64,000 nucleotides of DNA, taken from NCBI RefSeq assembly GCF_905196875.1, contig NZ_CAJJWO010000021.1, positions 1-64,000 of the forward strand. Direction: 5' to 3'. The notes under the pieces are model-generated. The model made no database searches. It worked only from the letters and a program-made list of their open reading frames with translations, and was not told the DNA's origin. Both the position numbers and the translations under genes were made by a program. This document shows positions 8,251 to 17,466 of this stretch, piece after piece; positions within the stretch are counted from its first letter, which is position 1, and every line of letters begins with the position of its first letter. The stretch is from an uncultured Parabacteroides sp. (lineage in GTDB: Bacteria; Bacteroidota; Bacteroidia; Bacteroidales; Tannerellaceae).

Positions 8251-10836
8251 TCACTTATAAATACCGATTATTCCATCTGAGGTGATCGTCTCGGCACTGA
8301 TACTGAATTTTCTACAACTACCGTTATTGTAGAACCTGATATTGGCCTTACCTTCTTTATCGGGGATAACCGAAGGATTCCAGTAGAGTGTACGACGGTA
8401 ATCCGGCTCCGGTGGGAGGATCGAATAATCCAGACTATAAAATTCTTTAACCTGGCTGTAACCTTCCAGCCAGGTTTTTCGTACCCCTTTACCAGCATCC
8501 GTCGGAATCTTATCTTCCGGAAATGTTTCGATAAAAACAACGCAACTGTAGAACTTATCTACTTCCAACGGTGACATTCTAGGGTCTGCATACCGGCACA
8601 TGATAGAAAGTTCTTCATTGATGTAGATGGATTTGATGGCTTCGAGCCGTATCAATTTATATTTGTTGTAATCCATTTCAGTAGCCATGGTCGGTTCGTA
8701 GTTCACAACAAAAAGAGGCATTCTTCCTTTATATTGCAGGTATTCATCCTGTCGGGAGAAGGCTTTCCTGAAATTATTATTCATGTTTATCATCAACTCA
8801 TGTATATCTTTTCCGATATACTTTCCCTGATCTGTAATATCGTCCCATTCCGACTGTACATCATAATAGGCGATTGATTTGGAACGGTTGTTGAATATAT
8901 CCTTTTCCCGCGATCTCTTTTTAGCAGTTACGGTCACTTCATCCAGGCGAAGGACTTTCTCTTTATTACCAGCTTTACTCAAGGAATCCTCGTAAGCTGT
9001 CAGGAAAGCATCGATATCTTCTTCCGGCTCCTGAGTGTCAGGGATTTCTTCCGGACCGGATTCTGCCGTTTGTTCTTCTTTTTTATCAGCGAGAGTTACC
9101 TGCATGTCTGCATAGCGGTATCTTTTAGGCTCGGGTGTAAAAAGCCGGTCCAATATGATCCGGTAGTCTTTTTTCTTCCCTTTCTCGCTTACAGACAAGA
9201 TCATATTCCATTTCCCGGTTATATCAGCCCGAAAAGCGAAATGTCCCAGGCTGTCCGTTACAAATACATCGAAGGCACTAGTTGCCTTTTCTTCTTCTCC
9301 TCTTTTAAGCAGGAAAGAAGAAACAGTTACGTCGCGTTTAGGTATTTTCCGGACAAAGGAAACCACCTGGCCGTGCATCTCGATACCTTGCTCCGGCCTG
9401 TATTTCAAATCCAACGGATCTACTCCCGCCATCTGCTTCCAGGAATAACGTCGCCAACCTTGCACCATCATAAGTAGATCGAGAGACGAGCGATGGATGG
9501 AATCATCCGCTTCAAAATAATAAGACGGATTGCGAACGTATCCTTTTACGTCGGACATAAGCAGTAAGTCTGTCAGGATATTGCAGTCCGACTCAACTTC
9601 ATTCATTCCATCCCTCACCGATAAAGAGAAGGGAGATTGTACCGGGTTCTCTTCCTGATCGGTCACTGTAAACTCCATGTCGACCGGTTCATACGGATCG
9701 TATGTTTCTTTTACAGTTTTTGCTTTAATAGCCAGCGGCTTTTCTTTATTATTGAATATCAGCCGGTCACAAAGTATTTCTCCATTACTGTTGAAAACTA
9801 CTATTTGTGAGACACCAGAAGGTAATATCGTTTTATCTACCTTGAAACGGAGCCGTTCACTGTGAAGCACATTGGCAAGGCAATAGTTATACAGCTTGCC
9901 TCTGCAAATGATGACCATTCCCAATATATCGGCGGGCGTCTGTTCATTCTTTTGTAAAGAGATTTCGAGACTGTCAGGGGAAGAAAGGTTGTCTACCTGT
10001 AAGCAAAATCCTTGTGGTAGAGATTGGGGGACATCAAACTGGTACTTTTTACCGTTATAGTCAACCATGGCTTTTTGTTTACCCGCACGTGGGGTATAAT
10101 AAAAGAAGCCTTTCCCCTCGTGCGTTACATTAAAGCCGACGATCTCTTCTTTGTCTTCATTTATAATCTTTCCGGTTGCATCCAGCGGATTACCGAAAGC
10201 ATCTGTTATTTCAAATGCGATACGGGAAGGGACATCCTGAATCAGGTTTCCTCCCTCCGGATAGAACTTCAAGTTTACCTTTTTCCCTTTTTGGGGCTTT
10301 TCCCGCTTCTTCGGATATTTACCGTAGCCGTATTTCAGCATATCCTTTTCCTCGTAATTCCCTTCTGTTTTCGGTTTGTCGAATACCGGCAACAGCCGGG
10401 AGAAGAGAGCGTCTTCTCCGAAGTTCAACATATATTTCGTATAGGCACGGACTTCATAGAAGCCGGAATAAAAAGGCAGTTGCCCCAGCGTAAAGTCACC
10501 ATGACATTGTCCGTTCTCTATTTTCAGTACCCGCTTATCTATGATTTCACCACCGGGGTTTAACAACTCGACATATAAGGTCTTACTTAACAGGGTTGCC
10601 TCATGTAGCTCGGAAGTAACCACATAGCATTTAAACCAAATGTTATCGCCCTGATAATAACTGGTATTATCAAAATGCAGGTAGACTTTCTCACGGGGTA
10701 TGTATTGCGAAAACTGATCCGTGGCACGGATATAACGGGTGAGCTTACTGATCACACTGTCTGTTTCCTGTCCCGAAACCTGAAGGCTAAACAGCAAAAG
10801 AAAAATATAACCGATAACTCTCCGGAGTGTTTTCAT
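8251..10836 (-). CDS. MG2-domain (alpha-2-macroglobulin-like) protein with TonB-plug-like C-terminal region
   Basis: The protein is 861 aa with signal peptide MKTLRRVIGYIFLLLFSLQVSGQ. Residues ~40-330 contain MG2/bacterial macroglobulin-like beta-sandwiches (REKVYLHFDNTSYYQGDNIWFKCYV; LKFYPEGGNLI). No CXEQ thioester is seen, so it is not a trapping macroglobulin. Around residue 640, LDEVTVTAKKR looks like the linker before a TonB-receptor plug, and a shortened plug-like stretch follows. A C-terminal beta domain contains TLYWNPSVIPDKEGKANIRFYN. Such proteins occur widely in Bacteroidales with no defined role. It is last in the minus-strand cluster, 70 bp after the S41 protease. Confidence 0.7.
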   Translation of the reverse strand: MKTLRRVIGYIFLLLFSLQVSGQETDSVISKLTRYIRATDQFSQYIPREKVYLHFDNTSYYQGDNIWFKCYVVTSELHEATLLSKTLYVELLNPGGEIIDKRVLKIENGQCHGDFTLGQLPFYSGFYEVRAYTKYMLNFGEDALFSRLLPVFDKPKTEGNYEEKDMLKYGYGKYPKKREKPQKGKKVNLKFYPEGGNLIQDVPSRIAFEITDAFGNPLDATGKIINEDKEEIVGFNVTHEGKGFFYYTPRAGKQKAMVDYNGKKYQFDVPQSLPQGFCLQVDNLSSPDSLEISLQKNEQTPADILGMVIICRGKLYNYCLANVLHSERLRFKVDKTILPSGVSQIVVFNSNGEILCDRLIFNNKEKPLAIKAKTVKETYDPYEPVDMEFTVTDQEENPVQSPFSLSVRDGMNEVESDCNILTDLLLMSDVKGYVRNPSYYFEADDSIHRSSLDLLMMVQGWRRYSWKQMAGVDPLDLKYRPEQGIEMHGQVVSFVRKIPKRDVTVSSFLLKRGEEEKATSAFDVFVTDSLGHFAFRADITGKWNMILSVSEKGKKKDYRIILDRLFTPEPKRYRYADMQVTLADKKEEQTAESGPEEIPDTQEPEEDIDAFLTAYEDSLSKAGNKEKVLRLDEVTVTAKKRSREKDIFNNRSKSIAYYDVQSEWDDITDQGKYIGKDIHELMINMNNNFRKAFSRQDEYLQYKGRMPLFVVNYEPTMATEMDYNKYKLIRLEAIKSIYINEELSIMCRYADPRMSPLEVDKFYSCVVFIETFPEDKIPTDAGKGVRKTWLEGYSQVKEFYSLDYSILPPEPDYRRTLYWNPSVIPDKEGKANIRFYNNGSCRKFSISAETITSDGIIGIYK

Positions 10837-10906
10837 GCGAACCTCGTATATTCCTTATATATATCACATCAACTTCCCCTGCATTTTCAAAATTATATAT
10901 TTGTTC

Positions 10907-12496
10907 TTACCTTCCCAACTCCTTATTATAAACCGCCTCGTCATTAATGATGCGGAGAGCTTCTTTAAAGCTTTCGTTATCGTCGTTTATAACCTGGAAG
11001 TACTCAGCCATATCATACAGGTCACGAGCTATCAAGGCTTTTACCTGAAGGGTGATAAGAGGTTTGGAACGATTATACTGCTCTTCGTTAAACTCGATCT
11101 TTTCTTCCTTACCCAGGTTGATCAATTCCTGCAAAGTCTCTTCAGGAACGACAAAATCCTTCTTATACTGATTGAACTTAGGATATTTCTTGTTCATCTC
11201 GCTACGGTTGCGATCCAGATAATTCATCGCTACGCGGTTTACCAGTCCGGTGGCAACCAGACTACGATGATAATCCGTATAACGGGTCGTATCAACCGGA
11301 ATAAATACGTCGGGCATAATACCGCCACCACCATAAACGATACGTTTCGTTTCCAGTGTATTATATTTCATTGAATCCGGGAAATGGATACTGTCGGCAC
11401 TCATCAGCTCACCACGGTTGTAACGATCGATCAGGTCGTGCTGATAGTCTTCCAGTTTACCGTTTTCGTAATGTTTCTGAATGCTTCGTCCGGTGGGCGT
11501 ATAATAACGTGCTACCGTCAGGCGAATCATAGAACCGTCAGGCATAGGGATTGGTTTTTGCACCAGGCCTTTCCCGAATGTACGACGACCTACTACTACA
11601 CCGCGGTCCCAATCTTGTACGGCACCGGCCAGGATCTCGCTTGCGGAAGCAGAAGATTCGTCAACCAATACGACCAGACGTCCATCTTCAAATCCGCCAC
11701 GTACAGTCGACTTGGCCTCGTCACGTGGCTGTTTGTTACCTTCAGTATAGACAATCAGTTTGTCTTTATCGAGGAATTCATCCGCCAGTTCGATAGCGAT
11801 ATTGAGATAACCTCCCCCGTTCCCTTGCAGGTCGAGAATCAGGTTCTTCATTCCCTGTTTTTTCAGTTTGGCAAGTGCCTCACGGAACTCGTCGGCCGAA
11901 GAGGCTGCAAAACGGTTCAGTTTGATATATCCGGTCTGTTTATCTGCCATATAAGCGGCATCCATACTGGTTACAGGGATCTTACCGCGGATAATCTTAA
12001 ACTCGATCAGCTCCGGATTCTTATTACGCAATACTTTTATGCTGACTTCGGTTCCTTTCGGACCACGCAGGCGTTTCATAATGTCGGTAGTCTTCATTTT
12101 AACACCGGCTATCAGGGTATCGTCGACCATGATGATACGGTCGCCAGCCACTAACCCTACCTTTTCAGACGGTCCGCCGGGGATTACCTGGATAACATAT
12201 AATGTATCGGTCAACATGTTGAACTGAATGCCGATACCGTCGAAGTTTCCTTGCAAAGGTTCGGTCATCTCTTTTGTTTCTTCCGGATCCATATAATTAG
12301 AATGTGGGTCCAGTTTTTCCAGCATACCGATAATCGCATCTTCCACCAGCTTGGAATCATCCACCGGATCTACATAGAGATTCGAAATAGCATACAATGC
12401 CATGGATAATTTGCGGGCATCCTGATTCGGTTTCTGGGCCACTGCCGATGTGATGGCAACCATCGCAACAAGCAGGGAGACTAGGATTCGTTTCAT
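10907..12496 (-). CDS. S41 family C-terminal processing protease (CtpA-like) with PDZ domain
   Basis: The protein is 529 aa. A signal peptide (MKRILVSLLVAMVAITSAVAQ) places it in the periplasm or at the outer membrane. A PDZ domain spans ~85-165 (VIPGGPSEKVGLVAGDRI). The peptidase core contains LDLQGNGGGYL and DESSASASEILAGAVQDW, with catalytic Ser282 and Lys309 in RRTFGKG, the Ser-Lys dyad of this family. A C-terminal extension of ~180 aa is usual for the Bacteroidetes branch. It trims the C-termini of exported proteins. It lies 24 bp after coaD in the same transcript. Confidence 0.94.
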   Translation of the reverse strand: MKRILVSLLVAMVAITSAVAQKPNQDARKLSMALYAISNLYVDPVDDSKLVEDAIIGMLEKLDPHSNYMDPEETKEMTEPLQGNFDGIGIQFNMLTDTLYVIQVIPGGPSEKVGLVAGDRIIMVDDTLIAGVKMKTTDIMKRLRGPKGTEVSIKVLRNKNPELIEFKIIRGKIPVTSMDAAYMADKQTGYIKLNRFAASSADEFREALAKLKKQGMKNLILDLQGNGGGYLNIAIELADEFLDKDKLIVYTEGNKQPRDEAKSTVRGGFEDGRLVVLVDESSASASEILAGAVQDWDRGVVVGRRTFGKGLVQKPIPMPDGSMIRLTVARYYTPTGRSIQKHYENGKLEDYQHDLIDRYNRGELMSADSIHFPDSMKYNTLETKRIVYGGGGIMPDVFIPVDTTRYTDYHRSLVATGLVNRVAMNYLDRNRSEMNKKYPKFNQYKKDFVVPEETLQELINLGKEEKIEFNEEQYNRSKPLITLQVKALIARDLYDMAEYFQVINDDNESFKEALRIINDEAVYNKELGR

Positions 12497-12520
12497 TTTT
12501 GATCTTTATTTCGTAAGTTG

Positions 12521-12982
12521 TCAATATAAGTCCGTCCCCTTTGGTACGAACTGGGAAATATCTTTTCCATAATGCAACAGTTCACGCACAATGCTGGAAC
12601 TGATATGCGTATGTTCGGGTTCAGTAAACAAGATGAATGTTTCGATACCACTCAGCTTGCGGTTTACATCAGCAATACTTTTCTCATATTCGAAATCGTT
12701 AACCGTACGGATACCACGCAGAATGAACTCAGCTCCCATTTCGTCGGCAAAATCTACCGTAAGCGAGTTGTACGACATCACCTTTACCCTGGGCTCGTTT
12801 TTATACAGGTGATCGATTGCTTCCAATCGTTTCTCGATCGAGAAATAAGTTTGTTTCTTCTCGTTGATACCTATGGAAATAATGATCTCATCCACCAGAG
12901 CCAGCCCACGAGTTACCAGTGATTGATGTCCGATAGTGAACGGATCGAAAGTTCCGGGGAAAAGGGCGATACGCTTTTTCAT
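12521..12982 (-). CDS. coaD: Phosphopantetheine adenylyltransferase
   Basis: The protein is 153 aa, normal for the family. It transfers AMP from ATP to 4'-phosphopantetheine in the penultimate step of coenzyme A synthesis. The nucleotidyltransferase motif FPGTFDPFTIGHQSLV (TxGH) is at residues 8-23. RGIRTVNDFEYE and the C-terminal SSSIVRELLHYG complete the signature. It sits 9 bp after parE, and this parE-coaD-S41 order suggests one transcript. Confidence 0.96.
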   Translation of the reverse strand: MKKRIALFPGTFDPFTIGHQSLVTRGLALVDEIIISIGINEKKQTYFSIEKRLEAIDHLYKNEPRVKVMSYNSLTVDFADEMGAEFILRGIRTVNDFEYEKSIADVNRKLSGIETFILFTEPEHTHISSSIVRELLHYGKDISQFVPKGTDLY

Positions 12983-12991
12983 TCTCAGTGT

Positions 12992-14857
12992 TTAATTAAC
13001 CACATCTTCTTCTACAACCAGGTTGTCAATGATAAAGTTCTGTCTTTCCATGGTGTTCTTACCCATATAGAATTCAAGCATATCTTTTACCAGGTCTTCT
13101 TTTTTCATTGTAACCGGGTCCAGGCGTATATCTTTACCGATAAAATGCTTGAACTCGTCAGGCGAGATCTCTCCCAACCCTTTAAAGCGAGTGATCTCCG
13201 GATTCTTACCTACAGCCTCTATGGCTGCCAAACGCTCTTCCTCGCTATAACAGTAATAAGTTTTCTGTTTGTTGCGGACACGGAAAAGCGGAGTTTGCAG
13301 GATATAGACATGATTCCGTTTGATCAGATCAGGGAAGAATTGCAGGAAGAACGTAATCAGCAACAAGCGGATATGCATACCGTCGACATCGGCATCGGTA
13401 GCAATGATTACTTTGTTGTATCTCAGTCCATCCAGTCCGTCTTCAATATTGAGGGCCGCCTGCAGGAGATTGAACTCTTCATTTTCATAAACGATCTTCT
13501 TCGTCAGGCCATAGCTATTAAGCGGCTTACCACGTAAACTGAAAACAGCCTGATAGTTCGGGTCACGGCTCTTAGTGATAGATCCGCTGGCCGAATCACC
13601 CTCGGTGATGAAGATACAACTTTCTTCCGTACGGTCACCTTTCGTATCGTTCAGATGGATACGGCAATCGCGTAATTTCTTATTGTGCAGGTTAGCCTTC
13701 TTGGCTCGTTCGCGCGCCAGTTTGGTAACACCGGCAATGGCTTTACGTTCTTTTTCCGACTCCAGGATTTTGCGGAGCAGAGCCTCCGAAGTATCTACAT
13801 TTTTATGCAGATAATTATCCAGTTCCTTCTTGATAAAGTCACCCACGAACTTAGCAACAGTCGGCCCGTCGGGACCTATATCCTTCGATCCCAGCTTTGT
13901 CTTCGTCTGGCTTTCGAACACAGGCTCTTCAACCTTGATACTGATAGCGGCAACAATACCGGCACGAATATCGGAGTATTCGAAGTTCTTGTTATAATAT
14001 TCTTTGATAACACGACCCAGCGTCTCACGGAAAGCAGAAAGATGTGTTCCTCCCTGCGTCGTATACTGCCCGTTTACAAAGGAATAATATTCTTCACCAT
14101 ACTGGTTACTATGGGTTATAACCACTTCTATATCTTCACCGTTCAGATGGATGATCGGATATAATGGCTCGGTAGTCATATTCTCGTTCAGCAGGTCTAC
14201 CAGACCATTGCGAGAATGGAATTTCTTACCGTTGAAAAGAATAGTCAGTCCGGAGTTCAAAAAGACATAATTCTTCAACAAACTTTCTATGAACTCGTCT
14301 TTATACTGATATTCCTTGAATATTTCACGGTCGGGAATAAAATAGATCGATGTCCCGTTCGCTTCCGTCGTTGGCTGAATACCCGACTCCTCGGTAATGA
14401 TCGCCTTGCTGTATTCTACCCGCTTACATTCTCCGTCACGGAAACTGGTGATAAGGAAATAGCTACTCAAAGCATTTACAGCTTTGATACCGACACCGTT
14501 CAGGCCGACAGACTTTTTAAAAGCCTTACTGTCGTACTTGGCACCCGTATTCATCTTACTGGAAACGTCGACCACTTTTCCCAGAGGAACACCGCGGCCA
14601 TAGTCCCTGACAGAAACGGTTCCTTCTTCCACGGTCACTTCTATGGTTTTGCCATACCCCATCATGTATTCGTCGATAGAGTTGTCGAGTACCTCTTTCA
14701 GCAATACATAGATACCATCATCCGCATAGCTGCCATCTCCCAATTTACCAATATACATACCTGGGCGCCGGCGGATATGTTCCATCCAATCCAGCGTCTT
14801 GATATCGTCGTCATTATACGCTGTCGGTTGTTGCATTGTTGAATTCAGTTCTTCCAT
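12992..14857 (-). CDS. parE: DNA topoisomerase IV subunit B
   Basis: The protein is 621 aa, fitting ParE and shorter than Bacteroidetes GyrB. The GHKL ATPase is at the N-terminus (RRPGMYIGKLGDG; EVLDNSIDEYMMG; VGLNGVGIKAVNALS). The Toprim domain carries EGDSASGS and DADVDGMHIRLLLITFF. It drives ATP-dependent decatenation with ParC, encoded far away at 28869-31589. Of the two GyrB-like possibilities I prefer ParE because of length and the short C-terminus ending after the ENTMERQNFI-type helix (here KNTMERQNFIIDNL). Confidence 0.93.
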   Translation of the reverse strand: MEELNSTMQQPTAYNDDDIKTLDWMEHIRRRPGMYIGKLGDGSYADDGIYVLLKEVLDNSIDEYMMGYGKTIEVTVEEGTVSVRDYGRGVPLGKVVDVSSKMNTGAKYDSKAFKKSVGLNGVGIKAVNALSSYFLITSFRDGECKRVEYSKAIITEESGIQPTTEANGTSIYFIPDREIFKEYQYKDEFIESLLKNYVFLNSGLTILFNGKKFHSRNGLVDLLNENMTTEPLYPIIHLNGEDIEVVITHSNQYGEEYYSFVNGQYTTQGGTHLSAFRETLGRVIKEYYNKNFEYSDIRAGIVAAISIKVEEPVFESQTKTKLGSKDIGPDGPTVAKFVGDFIKKELDNYLHKNVDTSEALLRKILESEKERKAIAGVTKLARERAKKANLHNKKLRDCRIHLNDTKGDRTEESCIFITEGDSASGSITKSRDPNYQAVFSLRGKPLNSYGLTKKIVYENEEFNLLQAALNIEDGLDGLRYNKVIIATDADVDGMHIRLLLITFFLQFFPDLIKRNHVYILQTPLFRVRNKQKTYYCYSEEERLAAIEAVGKNPEITRFKGLGEISPDEFKHFIGKDIRLDPVTMKKEDLVKDMLEFYMGKNTMERQNFIIDNLVVEEDVVN

Positions 14858-14866
14858 AGAAAATCC

Positions 14867-15997
14867 TTATTTTAATTTTTTGATAAAAGCTCTTCTTGTC
14901 TTATGGTGTTCACGCTTGAAATAATCCCATTGAGCCTGTACGGCATTGTTGCTTGCCAACTCCGGGTTACTTTCGGCATATTCGACTCCCAGATTGATAT
15001 ATACGGGAATAAGATCGTTGAACAGCAACGCATTTACCCCTTTATTCTGATATTCCGGCAATACGCCTGTCAGATACAGGTCGATCACTTTCGGTTTTGT
15101 TTTCAATGCTTTCAGCAGATGTATCCATCCGAAAGGAAACAAATGTCCTTTTGCCTTCTGCATAGCATGCGAGAGACTGGGCAGTGAAATTCCGAAACCG
15201 ACTACCGTATCATCTTCTTCCCGGATAATAAGAGTCACCAGATCCAGGCGGATCATCGGGATATATTGCTTCACATAATAATCGATCTGCTTCTGTGTCA
15301 GCGGAGCAAAACCGTACAATGGAGCATAAGCTGCATTCAAAGTTTCGAATATCTTCTGTGCATACGGCCATATCTCCTTTGTGTTTTTGAACTTCATGGT
15401 TTTCAAGCCGTATTTCTTTTTTACGATCTCCCCGATGCGTTGATGTTTTTCGGGAATACCTTCCGGTATATATATCTTGAACTCGTGCCAGTCCTGATCT
15501 TTCTCATATCCGATACGCTCCAGATGTTTCGGATAATAAGGAAAATTGTAGATAGCAGCCATTGTCCCGAGTTGGTCGAATCCTTCGATCAGCATCCCTT
15601 CATGATCCATATCGGTGAATCCCATCGGTCCGTGTATCTCTTTCATTCCTTGTTCTTTCGCCCATTTTTCAACGGCACTGAACAAGGCATCGACTACCTC
15701 GGCATCATCAATGAAATCAATGAAACCGAAGCGGGCACGTTCCTGGTTCCACACTTCGTTACTGCGACGATTGATCATTCCGGCAATACGGCCGACAATT
15801 TTATCATCCTTATAGGCAAGAAAATAGATGGCATCACAAACTTCGAATGCCGGATTCTTTTTCTTATCCAGTGTAACCATCTCCTCTTCGATCAATCCCG
15901 GTATATGATAGGGGTTACCTTTGTATAAATCAATATTGAACTTAACGAATTTCTTCAGTTCCTTTTTGCTGGTAACTTCTTTAATTACTACGCTCAT
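14867..15997 (-). CDS. GNAT-like acyltransferase protein of unknown substrate
   Basis: The protein is 376 aa without signal peptide. The N-terminal half has GNAT-like strands (AIYFLAYKDDKIVGRIAGMINRRSNE; ARFGFIDFIDD) and the C-terminal half another (VTLIIREEDDTVVGFGISLPSL; LTGVLPEYQNKGVNALLFNDLI). The Q..GVNALL stretch resembles an acetyl-CoA loop. It matches a widespread Bacteroidetes family described only as N-acetyltransferase-like. It is the first gene of the cluster that contains parE, 9 bp upstream of it, with its own -7 box. Confidence 0.75.
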   Translation of the reverse strand: MSVVIKEVTSKKELKKFVKFNIDLYKGNPYHIPGLIEEEMVTLDKKKNPAFEVCDAIYFLAYKDDKIVGRIAGMINRRSNEVWNQERARFGFIDFIDDAEVVDALFSAVEKWAKEQGMKEIHGPMGFTDMDHEGMLIEGFDQLGTMAAIYNFPYYPKHLERIGYEKDQDWHEFKIYIPEGIPEKHQRIGEIVKKKYGLKTMKFKNTKEIWPYAQKIFETLNAAYAPLYGFAPLTQKQIDYYVKQYIPMIRLDLVTLIIREEDDTVVGFGISLPSLSHAMQKAKGHLFPFGWIHLLKALKTKPKVIDLYLTGVLPEYQNKGVNALLFNDLIPVYINLGVEYAESNPELASNNAVQAQWDYFKREHHKTRRAFIKKLK

Positions 15998-16018
15998 TGG
16001 TTCATTTAATTAGAACGG

Positions 16019-16026
16019 CAAATTTA
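16019..16026 (-). promoter_or_regulatory. -7 box upstream of the GNAT-parE-coaD cluster
   Basis: TAAATTTG on the minus strand is a perfect TAnnTTTG 22 bp before the GNAT start. The -33 region is not recognisable; the adjacent sequence is TTAATTTG/TTGTTA-rich. Confidence 0.5.
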
Positions 16027-16200
16027 CATAATTAATTTGTTACTTAATAATCCGCTACTTAGTTAATTTGTTAATTGATTGTTTAAGATCAGACGAACCG
16101 GTTTCCCGGCTTTTAGACAGGCTTGACTTCTACCGGCTCATCCGCTCGTTTGCCAATTCAGTTTAGCAAAAGATAACCAGCCAATTACAGTTACTTCGTA
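16027..16200. other. Non-coding spacer with TTAATTTG-like repeats
   Basis: No gene is seen. TTAATTTG occurs twice (around 16033 and 16064) in a stretch of related 8-nt words, reminiscent of the denser array at 53.4 kb. The remainder to 16200 shows nothing clear. Confidence 0.35.
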
Positions 16201-16310
16201 GTTTCATGTTTTGGAAACTCCAGTTTCCCACGGAGGAAACTAGAATTCCCCGCGCAGGGAACTGGAGTTTCCTCCCCAGGAAACCTGCGTTTCTTCGATA
16301 GGAGACGAAA
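16201..16310. repeat. 22-bp-period short-hairpin array, word GTTTCC/GGAAAC
   Basis: Five consecutive 22-bp units follow the plan 6-nt half-stem, 6 nt, complementary half-stem, 4 nt, starting at 16201, 16223, 16245, 16267 and 16289. Examples are GTTTCC-CACGGA-GGAAAC-TAGA and ATTCCC-CGCGCA-GGGAAC-TGGA. The last unit is degenerate. Each half-stem can pair across the 6-nt or the 4-nt gap, and units 2-4 also form one larger 18-bp hairpin (15 of 18 pairs). The array lies between divergent genes. Confidence 0.8.
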
Positions 16311-16371
16311 AATACTCCCGGTATTTGGATAATTTATTGGCTGGAGTTGCCATGAATAGTTAATTTACCAT

Positions 16372-16379
16372 TATATTTG
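16372..16379 (+). promoter_or_regulatory. -7 promoter box of the SMP-30 lipoprotein gene
   Basis: TATATTTG is a perfect TAnnTTTG 34 bp before the ATG. GTTG at 16346-16349 could serve as a -33 element, though the 22-nt spacing is longer than usual. Confidence 0.6.
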
Positions 16380-16413
16380 CATACGTAACAGGCAGTGAAA
16401 TTGTATATTTACC

Positions 16414-17358
16414 ATGAAAAACTTAATAGGACTACTTATGTTGACAATACCTTTTATTACAGGCGGATGTTCATCCGAACCGAAAACTATCGAAGCAAAC
16501 CTGGCATTTAAAGCCGAAGCAACGACCGGCGAAGGCTCTATCTGGCATCCGGATAGAAATACATTGTTTTGGGTGGACATCGAAGGAAAAACATTATATG
16601 AGTATTATCCAGATAAGCAAGACTGTAAAACATGGGAGTTCGACCGTATGGTGTCTACGGTTGTGCCCGAAACAGATAGTACGGTGATCGTATCCCTCCA
16701 GGACGAGATCGTAAGGGTGAACCTGAATGACAGTAGCCAGACATCGGTCGCTCCGATACCGGATTATGAAGGAAAGGTCCGCTGCAACGATGGGAAATGC
16801 GATCCGGCCGGACGCCTGTGGATAGGAACGATGGGATTCGGTGCACCCGAAGGCGCCGGAACACTGTACACCGTTGTTCCCGATGGAACTGTAACGACCA
16901 AACTGAACAAGGTAACGATCTCGAACGGCATCGTGTGGTCTGCCAACAAAAAGTATATGTATTACAACGATACGACAACCGGAAGGATAGCCCGCTACCG
17001 GTACGACGAAAAGACCGCCGATATCCTCTTCGACGGAGTAGCCGTTGTCATGCGGCCGGGTACAGGTTCTCCCGATGGCATGACGATCGATAGCAACGAT
17101 AATCTTTGGGTTGCCCAATGGGGCGGTTACGGTGTCTATTGTTACAATCCCTATACGGGAGAACTGCTGGCAAAAGTAGAGGTGCCGGCTCCTAATGTCG
17201 CTTCCTGTGCATTCGGCGGCGAGGATATGAATACGCTCTACATTACAACGGCACGCGCCGGACTATCGGACAAACAGCTGGAAGAATACCCCCTTAGCGG
17301 TAGTCTTTTTGTTTGTAACCCAGAGGCAAATGGTCCGGAGCCATACCGGTTCAAATAA
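16414..17358 (+). CDS. SMP-30/gluconolactonase family lipoprotein
   Basis: The protein is 314 aa with lipobox TGGC (Cys19). It is a six-bladed beta-propeller of the SMP-30/gluconolactonase/LRE family. Expected divalent-metal ligands are visible: Glu40 in GEGSIWHP, Asn171 in SNGIVWS and Asp221 in GSPDGMTID, with the substrate-site Asn125-Asp126 in CNDGKCDPAGRLWIGTM. It probably hydrolyses a sugar lactone or similar ester in the periplasm. It stands alone, with its own promoter and the hairpin array upstream, so the substrate cannot be inferred from neighbours. Confidence 0.9.
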   Translation: MKNLIGLLMLTIPFITGGCSSEPKTIEANLAFKAEATTGEGSIWHPDRNTLFWVDIEGKTLYEYYPDKQDCKTWEFDRMVSTVVPETDSTVIVSLQDEIVRVNLNDSSQTSVAPIPDYEGKVRCNDGKCDPAGRLWIGTMGFGAPEGAGTLYTVVPDGTVTTKLNKVTISNGIVWSANKKYMYYNDTTTGRIARYRYDEKTADILFDGVAVVMRPGTGSPDGMTIDSNDNLWVAQWGGYGVYCYNPYTGELLAKVEVPAPNVASCAFGGEDMNTLYITTARAGLSDKQLEEYPLSGSLFVCNPEANGPEPYRFK

Positions 17359-17466
17359 TAACAAAACAGACAATATAATTTAGCCTGTTTGTAAACAGTA
17401 TCTCGATTATAATTGTTTATTTTGTAGGGAGATGTTATATCTCTTATTTAATCACGAAAGAAATAT

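Noticed and set aside
12992..14857. DNA gyrase subunit B
   Set aside because: Length, the short C-terminal end and the existence of a ParC-like partner favour topoisomerase IV subunit B.
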